Notes under the pieces: model-generated
Told to the model about the DNA's origin: nothing
The model's database searches: none
The model's input: only the letters and a program-made list of their open reading frames with translations
Translations under genes and position numbers: made by a program
Assembly: GCA_022497145.1 (NCBI GenBank)
Contig: MU385912.1
Coordinates: 62,001-126,000 of the forward strand
Length of the DNA: 64,000 nt
Reading direction: 5' to 3'
Source of the DNA: Rostrohypoxylon terebratum
Taxonomy: Eukaryota > Ascomycota > Sordariomycetes > Xylariales > Hypoxylaceae
Shown here: piece by piece, positions 46,925 through 58,976 of the stretch
How the letters are laid out: every line of letters begins with the position of its first letter
How positions within the stretch are numbered: position 1 is the first letter of the stretch

Positions 46925-49900
46925 CTACCGAATGATAGCCTTGATGTACGGTACCTCCACATCCTGGTCGTCTAGATCTTCCGCCACCATCTCAAAGATG
47001 AGCTCCGTCTGGTGTTCAGGGATCGGCTTCTTGGATACCGACTCGACCAATTCGCTTAGCTTGAGGCCATATCGTTCCTTCAGCTTTCCGGGGGCGAAGA
47101 AGCTGGCATACAGAAGACTAACTCCAGAGCTCAGCATGCTGATGTTCAAGCCTCGCTTCTCGAAGTCGTCAAGGAGCTCTCTCAATGTTATATCCTTCAC
47201 CTCGAATCGATCCCAAATCTTATCCAAGGTGACCTTGCCATTCGGACCCTTGTACTCCACCTTAGGACTAGCGATCGGTTCACTGAAACCGAAGAATGGC
47301 AATGCAAGGTTGACAAAACCGTTCTTGTACTGCTCAATATCCTTCTTTCCGTCGATAATCTTGTAGAGCTCTAAAACGACAAGACCGGTGACCAATGCGG
47401 TTGTAGTGGCGATAGCCGGAATGATCTTCCCGGCGATAAACTTAGTTTTGTGTCGGTCGGCTTTCTCGATCTTGTAATTGTCTGCTCGTAGATTACTTGC
47501 GGCAGTGATGAAGTCTATGTGGTGGTTTGTATCATCGTCCTTCTCGAACTCCACAGGCGTTAACTTAAAACCGGCTAGTTCGTTCGGGGCGGGGAGGCTG
47601 TCGATAATCTTCTGTATCTCATTGTTATCATCAAACGCAGACTTGCTAGCGGCATTAGGGTCCTAGGTTCAATGTTAGCCTTCGTTTGTAGCAAGGATGT
47701 AAACTGTGTCAACTTACGGGGTCGCTGTCGTTCGCCTGGATCTTGACACCCGGGTCAGGGGAGAAGTCGGGGACGATCATGTTATCCAACACCTTCAAGT
47801 AAAGACTCTCATTTACTCCCTTAGGGTTAATGTTATAGTTGAAGGCGTGGAGGTTGGCGGCCGCAACAATGAAACCAAAGTGGGTGGGGTTCTTAGGGTC
47901 GAATTTCAATGGGTCAGGGGCACGCTTCGGGCCAGACCAGAAGGGGGTGCCACTGGAAGACGTCGAGTCTTTGGGGAAGTTGTAGAGGAGCTGTTGAATG
48001 GCATTGTTATATTGTCGCTCAAACAGCATTCGCGCCCAGATGATGCAATCTTCGAAGCTCAGAGGCTTATCTGTCACAAGATAGTCACGGATAGTCTCGA
48101 GAGTCGGCGTTTCGTTACCGCCCTGCTTGAGTGTCGTCTCCAGATAGTTAGGCTGGGACAAGTAGAGGTTGACAGTCTCGGCAGACTTGACAAAAGAAGT
48201 CTCGAAGAGTTCGCGGGCCCATGCAATTGTATGTTCAATTTTGTTCGGGAAACTTCTTAATGTGCACATAGGGAATGACACCTCAGGGGGGTCCTGCGAG
48301 GACGAGTAAGATTCGGTTAACATAGGAAGAACAACTTGCGTGTTGCCTTTAGTACCGAGAGTACCGCTCTCTAACAGAGGCTTGCGGAAGAAAACGCATC
48401 GCCTGTCAACGTATGTTCTCGCTTCGACATTGTCAAGTGCATTAGTAACGCCATCTAAAGACTCCCAGAAGTCTTTGTTGAAGATGTGCTCAGTCTCGGG
48501 ACTAACTCGATCCTTCAAGCACTCTATGTGACCCATAAGCTCGGGATTCATAGCCTGGACGGCCTTGGCCGCGCAATCGCTCTTCATCTGGCCAACATCC
48601 TTGGGGCGGAACAGGAATTGGCGGTTGAGGTTGCTCTTCTCAATCGAGTCCATATCGGTAACAATGATCTTGCCTTTGGGTCCAACGCCTAAGCCAATCA
48701 TTGCCCAATTCTTGAGCATTTCACAACCAATAGCACCAGCACCCACGAGGAATTGTCTGATGTTAGCAATCTTGTCCTGGAATTCTTTACCAAAGACTGC
48801 GATCTGGCCGTCGTATCGAGATCTGATGGGCTGGCATAATTTCTCGGTTCGGGCGACGCTAGTAGGGAGAGATTCTAGAGAGTCGAAGTAGAACCATTGC
48901 TTAATAGGATGGAATTTTCCCGACACAGCTTTGAGAACTTCCTGGGCGGTTAAGCCACCAAACAGTGCAGCCATGGGGTTCAGATCACCCTGAGCCTGAT
49001 AGCTCAACTCCATAATCAGTTTCTCGTCTATTTCGAGATCTAGTTTTTCCTTCTCGATGAATGCTTTGACAGACGCAATTACGATGGCGGCGTCCTCGTC
49101 ATTCATTGGTCGAGGCAGACGACCTTGCGACTGAACGAAGGCATGCAACGCCTCAAAACCAATATGAAGTTGGTGTGGTCTATCGAACTTGGCGAAGTCA
49201 GAGATAACGAACTCCGGGTCGCGCAAGGCCGCAGAAATTGTCTTAAACTCGATAAACTTGGGCATTTTGACCTGCTGGAACAGCCCGCCACCCTTGTATT
49301 GGCCCAAACCAGACACATCCCCAATAGAAAAAGTATAAGGGCCCTTGACGGTGACTTTCTTTGGCTCGGCGTTATTCAAGCCATCCATGCCCTTGACTTC
49401 GGAAAAGGTAACATAATCGCCATCTTCTAGACCATGTCGTGTCTCATCTAGAGCAGAGACCAATCCTTCCTCATCGATGCCGGCTACAATTCCATTGATA
49501 GGGTTTTCGCCGGTCGCATCGAGACACGTGAACTTAGAGCCAAAGTCGCAGAAGATAGAGCCAAAAAGTCCGAAGGTATCGGCGACTACGAAGTAAATGC
49601 CTTTGGAATGACAATAATCGCCAATGGTCAGTTGGATATTTAGAGGAGTGTTGGTTAAGACAACCACTTGATACTTGTCAAACTGAGAAAGATTCTCGCC
49701 AAGGCTGCGCGTTCACTAGTTAGTTCATGATACTCTGAAAGTGCTAGTGATATCTGTTACATACTTTGACGATTCGTGGATACCGACAGGGGTATATGCG
49801 TTCAGCTCAGCCACGCGAGGAGCTGTAACTACATCGCGAGGTTGGCCAACGTCACCTGGGCGCAAGAAGAACTGGGAGGATAAATCGGCAATGGCAACAG

Positions 49901-50144
49901 GTGTCGGGTCGTAGAGGGTTAGACTTTTGACACCGGCGAGGGCAATGTTCTTGGATATCTCGACACCGAGACCCTTCAAACCAACTATAAGCACATTCGA
50001 AGCGCCCATGCGCTTCATCGCCTCGTGACCAAGGACATAGAGCTGTCGACTATATAAGGATTCGTCTATTTCGGTCTGGCCTACGACGGAGTTGTCAACC
50101 TGGACACGGGTAACCAGGTCGACCTCAGGTATACCCGAAGCCAT
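46925..50144 (-). CDS. UBA1: ubiquitin-activating enzyme E1
   Basis: This enzyme uses ATP to adenylate ubiquitin, carries it on a cysteine and passes it to E2 enzymes; it is essential and acts in the nucleus and cytosol. Three exons, 50144-49765, 49704-47718 and 47662-46925, total 3,105 nt and 1,034 aa from the Met of MASGIPEVD. Visible are the inactive adenylation domain (ESLYSRQLYVLGHEAMKRM, VLIVGLKGLGVEISKNIALAGVKSLTLYD), the active one (FLVGAGAIGCEMLKNWAMIGLG, DMDSIEKSNLNRQFLFRPKDVGQMKSD), the catalytic Cys607 in SFPMCTLRSFPNKIEHTIAWAR, and the C-terminal ubiquitin-fold domain ending EVPYIKAIIR. A 6-nt upstream exon at 50253-50248 (ATG ACC), spliced at GTAAGT to 50153, would add MTDTK in frame and may be the true start. 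Confidence 0.96.
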
Positions 50145-52080
50145 TTTGGTATCCTATACGAGAGAGACAATGGTTAGCGTCGAGACGTAAAAAGAATCCG
50201 TCGCAAATACCTATAGTATATGGTAATTAATAGATGGAAGTACTTACGGTCATGGTCCTCTTAGGGGAGAAAGGCAACTCTCCGTTCTCGTGTTTGCGCT
50301 TCCCCAGCTTGGCGATGTTTGCTCTAGTGGAGCTTTCTATGCTGGCTAGGAGAAATAGACACGGCAGGCTACGGAAGGAGGAGAGTAGATGAAAAGGCCA
50401 GTGTAAGTGGATGTGATGGTTTAGTGAGGAAAGGCTCGGATGAAGGATGAAAGATGAAAGATAAATAAATGATGTACCCAAATCGACAACCCCACCACCG
50501 ATTACCTTAGTAGAACGAGGCTGACCGACCAGTCAAGCAAATACCTAGTACCTAGTACTCTACGATACTAGATGACGTAGTTGGATAACTGGTCCAAAAA
50601 GGGAAAGGGAAGAGGGAAGAGGGAAGAGGAAAAAGTGTGGTGGTAATGTTGTATTGTGAAAAAAAACTGGTTGATGTGAAGGGAGGAAAAGACCAGCTTT
50701 CTGATAAATCGTTGAACGTTTTTTGTGTTTTTGCGAAGTTCGTTGGAAATGGTCCGACGCACAACAGAAGCTGCAGTTTAACGAGGTTTGGGAAAGGTTA
50801 AGGTGGGAGCTCTTGCCTGATTCTAAAACCACTGTGTACAGCTAAACGTTAGTCCGCGGGGTGGTCACTGGTGCCTGTGCCTGACTTGACGCTTCGTTGC
50901 TTCCAAGTTCTGTCCAGGTGATTTCTCAGCAAATCATTCTGTCATTCTGCCCTTCCCTTATGGTGGGCTGGGTGGGGTCAAACAGTGGCTCATATACAGG
51001 TGCGATTTGGTCATAGATGTGGCGCGACAGCTGTGGCACATTTCCAGATATTCTTCCTGATTCCATGCAAAATAACCTAGACGTATGTACTCTGTACCTA
51101 GAATCTAGATACCTAGATACCTGGTACATACTACAAAAATCATCAATAATATTACAAAGATCCAAGTAACGATCAGTAATTTCTCCTCCAGTCCATCATG
51201 ACTGCCACTGTTTCTAAAATCATATGACCAAAGAAATCCTTTCAATTCAATGACGTGACTTTGCAGAAAAATCACAGAATAAAGCGTCTCACTCCTAAGC
51301 AACTCAATGATTCGAGTACTGTTCAACCGATACATACCAGGTACCTAACTTCCTCACGGCTCACGCGTGTCTCTAATTGTACTTTATCTGAGGACAGAGG
51401 TCTAAGACTTAAGTAAGTATGTTACCGTAATGTCGTGGTTCAAGCTACAGTAACCCTGGAACTGTCTTGTTTCACTGGAGTTTGTTTGTTTGCAATGCTC
51501 CTCAACATTGACGAAGAAGCTATAGTAACGAGGCATCACTCCTAGCCATAATCCTTCCTCGTGGAATGCTGTCTCGGTAGACTATTCTCCACTTCTAATC
51601 TCTTCTGCAATTATGTACATCGAAGTGTATTTTACTCAACCGCGAGATTCTTCTTTCTGCATCTTCCTCTTCCGTCACATGTACTGTAGCCAAGCCCATT
51701 ATGTCCATTAGGCAAGATCCTAATCCCTTTCACAGCACCGCAAGCCATCAATCGTGTGTAGCCGTAATAAGTCTTGAGTAAGGAGCGTAATAACCCCGGT
51801 GGTATCATGATTATGCCCAAAAAATTTGTCAATCCATATTATGCCCCAATGGTGCAACTGCCCATGTACCATTACCGTCCCACCAGATGCTGTGCGAAAG
51901 GAGTGAACCCGTACGCGCTGTTCAGCCGATGCCACACCCATACCGCCCACCATATAGTTGACATGGATGTAAAGATGGGCCTCATGAATCCAATTGGCCT
52001 AAAGGATGGATGCGAAGTGAATATTTATATTGCTTTTTGGTAGTTATACTAGATTAAAACATTAAGTGTATCTGAGTGCA
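50145..52080. other. uba1 5' region and intergenic DNA
   Basis: 50153-50247 is a probable intron in the uba1 leader (GTAAGT donor, TATAG acceptor). Before it, the same frame encodes KLGKRKHENGELPFSPKRT, which resembles a basic nuclear signal. Further out the DNA is AT-rich with GGGAAGA repeats (50605-50635) and TACCTAG motifs (50543-50565, 51088-51125). No other gene is supported. Confidence 0.55.
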
Positions 52081-54166
52081 TCAGATGAAGAATAAAAATG
52101 AAAGGAGGGCGAAAATGGAGTTCGATACGGCTTCGCCTCTCATGGCGGCTGGCGCCCCAGCGGTGGGGACTGAAGACGGGGCGGTCGTGTTGCCCGGGAC
52201 TGTAGCAGGGGTCGTTACCGTAGGCAAGCCGCTGCTGCTGACGATCGAGGAAGAGCTGCCGCTACTGCTATTAGCACTGGCGCTGTTAGCGCTCGAACTT
52301 TCGCTCGAGACCTCTACAGAACTGCTACTCCCGGAAGATAATAAAGCGCTGCTCTCCGAAGAACTACTTCCCGAAGAACGCTTCTGCGAGGAGCTCGAAA
52401 AAGTTGACGAGATAAAGGAAGTAGATGGAATTGACGAAGTAGCGGACGATACAGGCGAGCTAGATGAGATAGACGAAGTAGTAGACGAAGGAACTTGGGA
52501 GACCGACGAGGTTGTTGATACTGCGCTGGAGGCGGATATAATCGAAATGATACCAGTGTTGCTAGACGCTGCCGCTCCGGTGGTTGTAGAGCCCTCCGCG
52601 GTTGTGGTAACAGCACCCGCGGCCGATGCGGTTAGGTTCAGGATAGGAACGGGGTTCGTTGCATTGCAGTAATTAAGGTATTGACCCATTGTAGGATACC
52701 AGTAGTCCTTGGTTGCATCCTCCCAGTTCACTTGCTCCTGCGCGCAGTTGTGGCAAGACTGGACATAGCTCCGGAAAATAGAGCCAAGCTCACAAAGCTG
52801 CGTAGTCTTCCCGACCTTTTGGGCCTCCAAGAAAGCGTTGTTACAGGTGTCGTAGCAAGACGCCGGTAGCGTAGGCGAACGCTTGGAAATTGCAGGATAT
52901 GGCACGTAACTTTCTACATACGTCGAAAAGGCCGTGATGCTTGCCTGAGAACTCCAGTCGCCAGTCTCAATAGTTGTAATATAGGTTTTGCCGGATGTTG
53001 TTATAGTCGTTTCGACAGATTCTTCAGCGAACACGTCATAGCTTAGACCGAAGGCAGGTGGAGCTAGGTTGAAGTAGCCGGGTGTAGATTCATAGTGTCC
53101 TGTTTTGAATATAGGCCATTGAACCGCAACATAGTCTGGAGCCTCTATGCAGTAGCTTGAGCTCTCGCAGACATATGTCTGATTCGGTGGGGTTGCCCAG
53201 ATATTACATCCTGCTTCGGGGAATGGAGGTTGGCAGATAAGACCGGGAGCGCATCCCCAAGTCAAATTGGATGTGACATCATATGGGGTAACTGTAACCG
53301 GGGCAGTCGAGGGCGCCGGGACTTCACAGGTAGTTACGGCGGTAATGCCGGATGTCACAGTTACGGTCTTCGGAGGCTCCGTGACCGTGCTCGGGGGAGC
53401 GGTTATAGTGGTCGGGACTACGTTAGTAACAAGCTGCGATATGGTAGTTGGGACTACAGTAGTGATAAGCTGTGTTGTGGTAAACGTCGTAGAGCTTACT
53501 GTCGAATCGGTGAGCGTAACTTCAGAAACTGTGAGGAACGTTGTAGTAGAGATGAGAGTGACAAATGAAGTAGTCGCTTCGGTTGAGGTTACCGTGGTCA
53601 AAGCTGTAGTGGGCGAAGCAGAGATAGATACAGCAGTTGTCGTAAAAATGCTTGTCAGAGTTGACAAGATGCTCGTTGAATATGTCGACACACTTGTATA
53701 GATAGATGTGCTATACTCAGTTGTAGTCAAAGTCTTATCAGAAACAATCGTGGTCGGAATTTGGGTTGTGTAGGTGCGTGTTTCCGTCGTAACAGTAGGG
53801 ACCAGTGACGTGTATGTAGCTGTCTGTGTGGTCGTCTCTTCTTCGGTCAAGGTGGTAGAAGATGTAATGACCTCCTCAGTTGTTACTGTGTAGCCATAAC
53901 TAATAGTAGAGAAGACGGTGGTAACGCCGCTTATCGGGTATTAGCTCAGTAGCTTGATTGCACGCCCTTCATTATACTTACTAGACTGTTGTCGTTTCGT
54001 AGCAAGTTTCAACCTCGGTCTTGGTCTTAGTCTTTGTTTCGGTGACTGTTTCCTTCTCGCATTCGCTATGAGTCCAGCTAGGATACCAATTGGCATCGGA
54101 ATACGATGCCCTAGCAATGGAAGCCAGGGCCAGGGACAAAGCCCCGAAGCGATGTATTAGAACCAT
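52081..54166 (-). CDS. Ser/Thr-rich, probably GPI-anchored cell-wall protein
   Basis: Two exons, 54166-53982 and 53929-52081, total 2,034 nt and 677 aa. The Met at 54166 starts a good signal peptide (MVLIHRFGALSLALASIARA). Next comes an ECEKETVTETKTKTKTEVETCYETTTV block. About 170 residues of Thr/Val/Ser repeats follow (TTT.VTSTE, VPTTIS.LVTNVVPTTI, TVTEPPKTVTVTSG), probably O-mannosylated. A central cysteine-containing domain has CAPGLICQPPFPEAGCNIW, ESSSYCIEAPDY and SCYDTCNNAFLEAQKVGKTTQLCE. It is followed by NWEDATKDYWYPTMGQYLNYCN. The protein ends in a long Ser-rich stalk and a hydrophobic C-terminus (SNSIFALLSFLFFI) behind small residues, as for GPI attachment. Proteins of this layout are annotated as fungal glycoproteins of unknown function. 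It probably sits in the wall or on the outer plasma membrane. Confidence 0.9.
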
Positions 54167-57100
54167 TATGACGTAGCTGGAAGCTCTGCGATACTGTATC
54201 AAGCAAGTTAGGATGTCGAGCGAATCCCAATTCCCAGCGAATATATTCGAAGTGAGTGTTCTTCTGTTCGTTCGTCCTGGGTAGCGAGCGACTCTTGTAC
54301 TAAGAGCGGAACGATGAACTGAGGTAAGAAGCGATTGACGAGGTAAACAATCCGAAGCTCTTGGCTTGGCTTATATGTATACGCGGTGCAGAAGCTAGCT
54401 AGGTAAGCGAGGTTCTGAGATTCCTTCAACCAGAAACTCCGAATACTCACAAAACAACGGCTTCGTGAGCTGACTAACAGGGAACCCGGCAAGCTATATC
54501 TCGAAGGATTTGCTCATAACGCGACTTTAATGAGTAGGCAGTCGTCAGCCCGGTAACAAACAGCTAGGAAGCTCTTCCTAGCTCAAGATCAAGCTAAGTT
54601 ATGATTTTCCGCCCGAATGACTATTTGCGACCAACCTGCACACAGAGTAAAAGCTGAAGGAAACGTGGTTCCATGAAAAGGAAAGTTACTAGACAGCTCT
54701 GAGAGAGGGACAGTGCCATCAATAAGGCTGAAAATGAGAGTGGACAGATGCAGAAAATGTCAACACGAGCCATTGGGACCTACCTAGGACCGGCAGGTAC
54801 CAAGCATAGTCACAGATCCAAGTATCCTATACCTCTAGCTCTGCTTCTAGTCAGGTCTCCGCGGCGCCATGTGCAACCAAAAATCCCTGCAGGAAAGGGA
54901 TCTGTCAGCCCGCCTATGGCATCCCGGGAGAGCATGCATGGTGGAGATGACTACATGGGCGTTTGTACCACGGCTCCGTTCCGTCATCTTCTACTCCTTC
55001 GCTCACGTTTACGGCGGGCAGAGAAAGTCCGGAACCCACTATTAATATTATTAAAGGAGCTCAGCCTTCCAAGCCTACCCGAGCGCGGCAGACGGGCGAA
55101 GTGTGAAATTAGCGAATAAAAAGAAATAGAAAACAAACGGAAAATTGCAATGTTGCGTATGATACGAAATATTCACTAGGTCAAGTAATGAACTGTCATA
55201 CCTACCTGGGTACCTACCTACCTACCTAGATATGAGCAATTAAAAGTAAGCACTTGACTAGAACCGCAATAAGCGAAGCCTGAGGCAAAGCAAAAAGTCC
55301 CCGTCAGTCAGACAAGTAATTAGTAGGTACTTACCTACACATGCAAGTTGGCAAGACATCCGAGCGACGAGGCTCTTCGGCATCCAACAAAGGCGGCCGC
55401 ATAGCTCATCTGACTGGCGAGTTCGGACGGGCAAGGATAAGAAATCGAAAGGTTGGCCAAGTAATGGATCCGTATACGATAGCGGGGTATGCCGTGTAAG
55501 CCATCGTGCATACGTACATTATACAACACTACCTACATCTTCCCATAAGATTCTTGACGAAGCCCGAGAAAACGTGTGCTCGGTGGGCCTTCCGGGACCG
55601 TAGAGCCAGGGTCGGTCCAAAAATGAGTGGCCAAAGCTAGAACAAGCCGTCCCTCAACTGCATCTAGATCACGTCTTTCCAGCCAATGAGGAATTCGCGA
55701 GGGCGCTCGCTGCAGAAGTGCACAACGGCACAGCTTGCATACGTATAGTACCAACGTTCGTGCCTCTCAGGTAGGATCGCCACTTGTCAAGGCCTAATAG
55801 AGGCTTACGAAGAAGGACACCCACAGGTTTGGGCTCAAAGCCAACCAATGAGGAATCGACGCCATCATCTTTGCGCACAGATTGAGAAATTCCATAGTCG
55901 TGCCACAGGTTACACAAATCGGCAGCATCGAGGACTGGTGATTTAGTCGCCGAGAAGCAGAGACATTTCATTTTTTTACACTTTCTCCAAGATGCAAGCC
56001 AGATGCAAGCCAGATGCGAGTTCTTATCCGGTAGGTTGCCTCTTCGGCACAATCTCTTGCCAGTAATCTGTGGGTGTGATACGGATGCTTGAGCGTAAAC
56101 AAGCACGAGAAGTTGGCATATTCTCGTTAATACGAGAGCTCCGGGGCTGTGATATTAGCATAATATAACGAAGATAAGTCGATTGCCAGCTAAGGAGAGC
56201 GTTATTATAATCAGCCTCATTAGCTTATAAGTGATCCTCGGGGGATTTGTCCGTGAGTAGAAAGCTCTCTGTGGTTGTTGGAGACATATAGTAAGATGAT
56301 CGAATAAGAAACTCCAAAGACAGTTGAAGCCATCAAGACTATTGATCAAGTTGAGGCGCCCCAATCTTCAACAGATCACCAGGAAACTGGATACCAGTAC
56401 ATACATAGTAGCAAGTACATCCATGGATATAAGCGGGGTACGGATCTTGGGTGTTTCCTAATTGAGATGGGTAGCATTGGGACCCGATGAGATGCCGAGA
56501 TAGCAAGAAGACAGCTGAGCATCATCGACGATGTCTTCGTAAGGCTGAGAAGCTCCATCAAAGTTCATCCGCATAGAGCTAAGTGCTATGCCTAGCAGTA
56601 CGTCGGCACCATTTCTCATGAAATAAGTCTCCGCCGTCGTTCCGAGGTGCTCGCATGTTGTTATTGTAAGATATGTAGCATCCATGGGCGACATCGAAGT
56701 TCTTTAGAAGACTCCGAAATGATTAAAAGCTTCGAAGGATTCGAAAGAGAAGTTGAAAAGAAGTTTAAGAAAACGGCGCGAAATGTCGGGGCTGACTTAG
56801 TGGGTAACATTGTGGATAGTGGGACTTGCGGGATAATAGTGGATAGTAGTGGGGTAAATGGGGTAAAAGGGTTTAGTGTCTCAGCACAGAGTTACTCCGT
56901 AAGCAACGCTAACTTGAAAGGGTCATATGTGCCTTGTTAGCCCCAGTTCCGCTTACATCCATGGATCTTGTCCTACGTCGAGCCCAGGAAACGCGGTCTG
57001 CTAGGTACCTAATTGGTACCTAATTAAGTACGATGGATATCCATCAATAGCAGGCACAACTCAGACCAAGGTAATGGAGGCAAGGAAGTAGCGAGGCTTT

Positions 57101-58976
57101 TAAAGTCAAAAAAAAAAAAAAGCATGGAAAGTGATATGGAGGGTATTCGACCCGTCAGCCCGTTTGCCTGCTTAGATCTCCACATTCCACTCTCCACTCT
57201 CCACTCTCCAACTCTCCAGCCCTTCCAAATTCTCTCCCCTTTGCATAGTATGATTTCCCGAGTCCTCGAGGTCAACTTATTAACCACCTCTAATTGCGCA
57301 AAGCGGAAGTTCGCCAAGGTTGGAGAAGTACGCCGCATTATTGTATTACACTATCATCATAGTTCCAGAACGCCGGAAAGTCCTTGTCCTTGTGGACCTT
57401 GCAGATATCTTTCTTATGTCCCACCTACTACATGGATCTGATCTGTACATTGAATCATGGATATCCTTTGGGTACGGTAACAAGGCCATCTATTATATAA
57501 GTTTTATGACTTGTAACGTCGCCCTCTTCACGGATACCCACAGAGTCCCGTTCATGTTTATGGACGTGATACTTGACATCCATTAAACAATTTCATCAAC
57601 TATGAGTTTGGCTATTTGGGCCATGGTTCGATTATTATATAGGTCGGTGAATGCTCACCACTTTGCATTCTCTCTTCCCCCACCTCGTTAGATCTCTTCC
57701 GATTCTAGCTTCTGTTAACTGTTGTGTAGGTAGGTAGTATCGACAGCTCATAATATTGCTAACCTGCACCAACATGTCCTACCCACCATCAGATTATCTG
57801 CAGCAGGGGTAAGACTCATCCAATGAAGATAAGACAAAGGGAATATCACATTGAGCATCGTCCCAATGAGAGCATATCACCTAACAAGGATCATTCTTAT
57901 CCATGGATGTGTGTCTAGGTATCTTAATAATGTGTCTTGAGTCCTCCATACGGAACCTACTACCTAGGACCTAGGTAGGTATGTACCTATGTAAGCTGCC
58001 TTATCCAATCGATAGACCACCCGATGGCCTTGATCTACTCTGGACAGATTCTTGGCTGACTTCTTACCCTACTGCTCAGCTCCAATTCTTGCTACATTAG
58101 GTTCGGTTCAGTTACCGTGTGCTATAGCTCTCGATGGCAGCATACACAGCAGACCCCGTAGGTTGTCTTCCGAGGTTGTAACTTAGCACATGGTAGACCT
58201 TTGTTAGGTTATCAATTGCGCCAATGAATTATGACCGAGAAAATATCGATATATTATCATATCTGGTTTATGTTACGGTCAATCCTAAACGAGGCTCACC
58301 ACCAGCCCGGATGCAAGCTGACCTCTTGTCTAACCGGACTGAGATGCCGGTACACCCTCCACCAACGGCCATACGAGTGTGGGACATCTCACCTGAGCCT
58401 CGAGAGGGGGCGAGAACTTACGTCTTTGTCTTTTAACTTGTCAATTTGGGTTGTTGTGTAATGACTTTTCTTCCAAAGTTGCATTGATAGGGCCCCTCAT
58501 CAGCTTCTTCTACCATCAGTTGACTACTAGACAGGCAGTTAGACCTAGCCTAGCTGCCTCGAATCCAAGTAGCCTCGAGGGATCTTTTTGTTCTAGGGAA
58601 ACTTACTGCTATTTACGTTCTTCCTTTCGGGAATCGCCGTGTAAGCGTTTTTTTGTCGATTATCGTGGACAAAGACCGTTCTCTTTGAGATTAAAGACTC
58701 TCCTTTTACCTTGAGCTTACTATTTTGCTCGGAGCTTTGCCTATCCAGAATCTCCCGACAAATGAGATTCAGAGCTTCCATTGACACTAGGATCCAGATA
58801 ACCTCGAAGACTTCTTTGTCGTTGTGACGTTGCCTCTATCTACTCCCACAGTCTTCCACCCTGCGAATGCTACCTCCGCCATGACATGAGCCTCACCCAT
58901 CTATACAACTCATCCTCTCTCAACTAATCACGTAGTCGTTTATCTCATAATCGACATACATAGGACGCGACACACT
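54167..58976. other. gene-poor region (about 4.8 kb)
   Basis: No gene could be supported. The longest frames (56106-55669 and 56694-56458 on minus, 57124-57441 on plus) are unrecognised and have no convincing spliced partners. The stretch holds the wall-protein promoter, many TACCTA motifs (55199-55230, 57001-57030, 57957-57991), an A-run (about 57108-57120) and a CCACTCT tandem. Confidence 0.5.
57187..57214. repeat. 7-bp tandem CCACTCT
   Basis: Four units lie in a row, the last with an inserted A. It is simple-sequence DNA in the gene-poor stretch. Confidence 0.7.

Noticed and set aside
52076..52672. 198-aa acidic plus-strand frame opposite the wall protein
   Set aside because: It is the antisense reading of the Ser-rich stalk. 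The minus-strand gene has a signal peptide, intron and GPI-type tail.
55669..56106. 145-aa minus-strand frame
   Set aside because: No recognisable domain, no supporting splice partner, and the sequence is not typical of fungal coding composition.
56458..56694. 78-aa minus-strand frame with protein-like texture
   Set aside because: It could be a fragment of a decayed gene, but I found no family and no neighbouring exons in register.
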